Shown here: in pieces, positions 5,817-8,005 of the stretch
How positions within the stretch are numbered: position 1 is the stretch's first letter
Layout of the letters: the number at the start of each line of letters is the position of its first letter
Assembly (NCBI GenBank): GCA_036567845.1
Contig: DATCTT010000448.1
Coordinates: forward strand, 1 to 8,005
Reading direction: 5' to 3'
Source: MWAR01 sp036567845
GTDB lineage: Bacteria; Muiribacteriota; Ozemobacteria; Ozemobacterales; Ozemobacteraceae
DNA length: 8,005 nucleotides
Made by a program: the position numbers and the translations under genes
The notes under the pieces: model-generated
What the model saw: the letters and a program-made list of their open reading frames with translations, nothing else
What the model was told of the DNA's origin: nothing
The model's database searches: none

Positions 5817-6728
5817 TCACTTCCCGATCAGGGGCTTGTCGAGGTTTTGTTCGGACACGGCATCGGGCGCGATGTCATCGGCGGGACCGGGCCTCCCGGA
5901 GGGAGTCTTCTCTGCGGCTTCGCCGGTCTTTCCGGGAGCGGACGCGTCGGCCGCATCCGGGACGGGGATGGAGGGGGCCTCGGCCGGGATCACGTTCGCA
6001 GGGGTCGAGCCATCGAAGCCGTTCATCATGCGCAGCTTCACGACCCGCTTCAGATAGACGCTCTGTTTCGAAAGCGGCATGAACACCTGTTTGGAAACGG
6101 CCTGCCAGATCAGCTCCATCTCGATCAGGGCCTCGCGTTTCCGGCCCTGGTCCTCCAGCACGTAACTGCGGCCCATGCGCGCATCGAGGGAGCCGGGGTC
6201 GAGTTTCAGGGCATGTTCGAAATCGGCCAGCGCCTTCTCCGGCGAGTGTTTCATCAGATGGATGCTGCCGCGGCTGATATAGCGTTTGGAAAGGAACGGG
6301 CTTTTCGACTCCCCCTTCGGGTCGGCGATCTCGAGCCCGCGCGAGATGTCGGCCAGTGCACGGTCGAAATCCCCGGCATGCAGCAGCAGATCGCCCCGCT
6401 CGAGATACCCGCCGGCATACTCCGGCCGCATCGTGACAACCCGGTTCATATCCTCAAGGGCCTGGTCATACCGGCTCTTGAGGGAACTCGCCTTGGCGCG
6501 GCATTCATACGCCGAACTGAGCTTCTCCCCCGTGAGCCCCCCGAACGTGATAGCCCGCGTCGAGAACCGGATGGCCTGGTTCAGATCCTCTTTTTTCAGG
6601 GCACTCCATGCGACATCGAGGTCGCTCTCCCCATCGAAAACGCAGCCCGAGATGCCAATCGCGAAGATGAAGCCGAAACAGACCAGAAGCAGCCTGGCAG
6701 AGCCATGTACGGATGTCGCGCCCATCAC
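5817..6728 (-). CDS. TPR-repeat lipoprotein
   Basis: The protein has 303 residues. It starts with a lipoprotein signal peptide: a basic/polar N-terminus, a hydrophobic core LLLVCFGFIFAIGI, and the lipobox ISGC with Cys29 as the lipidated residue, so it should be anchored in the envelope after signal peptidase II cleavage. About four TPR units follow from about 37 to 215, for example AYECRAKASSLKSRYDQALE, GYLERGDLLLHAGDFDRALA, YISRGSIHLMKHSPEKALAD and ARMGRSYVLEDQGRKREAL. The last 70 or so residues are a disordered Pro/Ala/Asp-rich tail. The GTG start at 6728 overlaps the TGA of the upstream acidic-tail gene as GTGA, with AAGGA 9 bases upstream. ATG at 6725 is an alternative start. The coupling suggests a complex with the membrane proteins encoded upstream. 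The partner and the process are unknown. Confidence 0.88.
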   Translation of the reverse strand: MMGATSVHGSARLLLVCFGFIFAIGISGCVFDGESDLDVAWSALKKEDLNQAIRFSTRAITFGGLTGEKLSSAYECRAKASSLKSRYDQALEDMNRVVTMRPEYAGGYLERGDLLLHAGDFDRALADISRGLEIADPKGESKSPFLSKRYISRGSIHLMKHSPEKALADFEHALKLDPGSLDARMGRSYVLEDQGRKREALIEMELIWQAVSKQVFMPLSKQSVYLKRVVKLRMMNGFDGSTPANVIPAEAPSIPVPDAADASAPGKTGEAAEKTPSGRPGPADDIAPDAVSEQNLDKPLIGK

Positions 6729-7294
6729 CGTTCACCATCCTTCCCGGGTTCAGCACCGGCCTCGCCGGCGTCTTCGGAATCGCCCTCGTCCTCGTCCGCC
6801 TTGTCCTCCGCCTCTTCCTCCTCGCCTTCGTGACGAGCCCCAGGTTCGTCATCGCGCAGGCAGACGGCGGTCAGGATCAGCATGATCGCGGCATCGAGCA
6901 GCACGCAGAACGCCCACATGAAGCCGGACATGCCGCCCCCGTAGGAGCGCACCTGGCCCATCGCCAGAAACGTCTCGATCCCCCTGCCGGCCAGGATGCC
7001 GCCGTAATAATCGAGCGGATCGAACCAAGGCTGGGCAAGGCCGGTTCCGGCAAGCTGACCGAGCCAGAAGACCGCGATCAGCGGAAACGACCAGCGCCAC
7101 GCCTGGGCGTTCGATTCGTCGAAATTCCCGGCGGGAATCGGCCGAACCCTGTGGAACAGCCAGCCGATGATTCCGGCACAAGCGGCCCCGTGGAATATCA
7201 CGACAAATCCGATCCAGTAGCGGAGCCAGCCGGCCGCCACCCCGACCAGCAGCGCCACGCCCATGGCCGTCAACACGTTTCTGAAATGATTCAC
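6725..7294 (-). CDS. Four-TM membrane protein with strongly acidic C-terminal tail
   Basis: The protein has 189 residues and I do not recognise its family. Likely membrane helices lie at about 7-25, 27-47, 69-87 and 125-146. The stretch between helices 3 and 4 (FDPLDYYGGILAGRGIETF, then QVRSYGGGMSG) is Gly/Tyr-rich and looks like the best-conserved loop. From residue 148 the protein ends in a 42-residue tail of which 21 residues are Asp or Glu, including EEEEAEDKADEDEGDSED. This tail is probably disordered and may bind cations or a basic partner. The start is GTG 7294 because GAGGAG (7306-7301) lies 6 bases upstream; the frame is open 23 codons further, but those residues are polar and lack a ribosome binding site. 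It lies 55 bases after the upstream membrane gene and overlaps the TPR lipoprotein gene by 4 bases, consistent with one operon. Confidence 0.8.
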   Translation of the reverse strand: MNHFRNVLTAMGVALLVGVAAGWLRYWIGFVVIFHGAACAGIIGWLFHRVRPIPAGNFDESNAQAWRWSFPLIAVFWLGQLAGTGLAQPWFDPLDYYGGILAGRGIETFLAMGQVRSYGGGMSGFMWAFCVLLDAAIMLILTAVCLRDDEPGARHEGEEEEAEDKADEDEGDSEDAGEAGAEPGKDGER

Positions 7295-7349
7295 CGAACT
7301 CTCCTCGTTCCCGTTCGTGACGGGTTGATCACCGACAGTGTACCAGAAC

Positions 7350-8005
7350 TCACTCCCTCGCAAACAGCCCCGCGCGCTCCGCTGTCACCGCCTCCTCCGG
7401 ACGCCGCTCGAGAAACGCCCGGAACTCGCGTTCGGCATTCTGTGCCGAAGCCTCCAGAAGGAAGCCGCGGGTCAGCTCCACGACACCCTCACCGGGAATC
7501 ACGCAGCCGAGAGCGTAACACGTCTGCTTCCCGCGCTTCGACGGAACCACCGAAAGACCCGCCATCCGGTCGAGTGAGACCACCCGCACCCGCTCGGTCG
7601 AAAAGAGGCTGCGATGAATCCGGTACAGATACCCGTCCCGGCGGTCAGCGACGTAGAAATATTCTATACTTTTCGATATATGTATCACGAGCGTCCAGAC
7701 CAGATAGACGGTGGCGAGAATCGTCAGACGCTCATGCCAGTGCGGGATCCCGACCAGGATGAGCCCCGTGCCGAGAAGCGTCAGGGCGGGGATAACGGCG
7801 ATCAAAAGCATCGCGGTCTTCTCACTGCCCCCGACAGGGTCGAGCACGAAAAAATCCCGGGGGAAATGTTCGCAGCTCCGTCGGAGAGAGTGTTTCCACG
7901 GCACGAGAAGCGACCAGAGGCCATAGCCGACAGCGATAAACGCCGCGATCGCGGCAATCCAAAGCCCCTCGGCCAGCCTGGTTGGGGAAAGCTCCGAAAC
8001 CAGCA
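7350..8005 (-). CDS. Three-TM membrane protein with C-terminal soluble domain (partial, N-terminus beyond right edge)
   Basis: The minus-strand frame is open from the right edge (first full codon at 8003) to TGA at 7352-7350, giving 217 visible residues; the true start lies outside. A GTG at 7904 could be taken for a start, but it has no Shine-Dalgarno and would cut off an evident helix. Helices lie at visible residues 13-34 (WIAAIAAFIAVGYGLW), 62-86 (TAMLLIAVIPALTLLGTGLI) and 93-115. After the third helix, residues 117-200 form a soluble domain of alternating strands (DGYLYRIHRSLFSTERVRVV, LDRMAGLSVVPSKRGKQT, CVIPGEGVVELTRGF) ending in a helix (NAEREFRAFLERR). The pattern recalls a PH-like fold as found in small bacterial membrane proteins, but I cannot name a family. 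It is the first visible gene of the right-hand minus-strand cluster. Confidence 0.8.
   Translation of the reverse strand, partial: LVSELSPTRLAEGLWIAAIAAFIAVGYGLWSLLVPWKHSLRRSCEHFPRDFFVLDPVGGSEKTAMLLIAVIPALTLLGTGLILVGIPHWHERLTILATVYLVWTLVIHISKSIEYFYVADRRDGYLYRIHRSLFSTERVRVVSLDRMAGLSVVPSKRGKQTCYALGCVIPGEGVVELTRGFLLEASAQNAEREFRAFLERRPEEAVTAERAGLFARE

Noticed and set aside
4553..6082. 509-codon open frame on the plus strand
   Set aside because: It lies antisense to the M3 peptidase and the lipoprotein gene, crosses their boundary, has no family motifs, and is explained by GC-rich codon bias of the minus-strand genes.
7295..7349. Hairpin CCCGT/ACGGG in the 55-base gap between two genes
   Set aside because: A stem of only 5 bases with no U-tract is expected by chance in GC-rich DNA; the gap looks like an ordinary intra-operon spacer.
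6713..7762. 349-codon plus-strand frame
   Set aside because: It spans three minus-strand genes in antisense and gives a Pro/Arg/His-rich product without any domain.

Overview
The window is GC-rich, densely coded bacterial chromosome. Signal peptides, a lipobox, a periplasmic-type sensor domain and TPR exporters' cargo suggest an envelope-rich, probably Gram-negative environmental bacterium. I see no rRNA, tRNA, transposase, integrase, phage gene or CRISPR array, and the sequence alone does not place the organism more closely. Several genes start with GTG.

Left part (1-2412). On the minus strand, a single-pass-anchored dCache-type sensor protein with no cytoplasmic output domain (465-1844) overlaps by ATGA with an exported TPR protein that runs off the left edge (1-468). 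Upstream, also on the minus strand, is a stand-alone STAS protein of the anti-sigma-factor-antagonist type (2023-2412). Between them, on the plus strand, is a 44-residue zinc-ribbon protein (1926-2060). It has a near-perfect Shine-Dalgarno and its 3' end overlaps the STAS gene tail to tail.

Middle (2413-3913). A YitT-family membrane protein with a C-terminal DUF2179 domain (2755-3636, plus strand) has a recognisable sigma70-type promoter with extended -10. It is bracketed on both sides by non-coding blocks of degenerate repeats of the 'CTTCGTGTCTTGGTG / CTCTGTGCCTCTGTGG' kind. The right block contains copies in both orientations and can fold into a hairpin.

Right part (3914-8005). Four minus-strand genes lie in a row, reading from the right edge. 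They are a three-TM membrane protein with a C-terminal soluble domain (partial), a four-TM protein with an extremely acidic tail, a TPR lipoprotein joined to it by a GTGA overlap, and an M3-family (PepF-like) zinc oligoendopeptidase. The first three look like one envelope operon. The peptidase follows after 64 bases that include an AT-rich leader and may be co-transcribed or separately started.

I do not see a recognisable defence, secretion or biosynthetic system. The most interesting points are the output-less dCache/TPR pair, the small zinc-ribbon gene antisense to the STAS tail, and the repeat blocks around the YitT gene.
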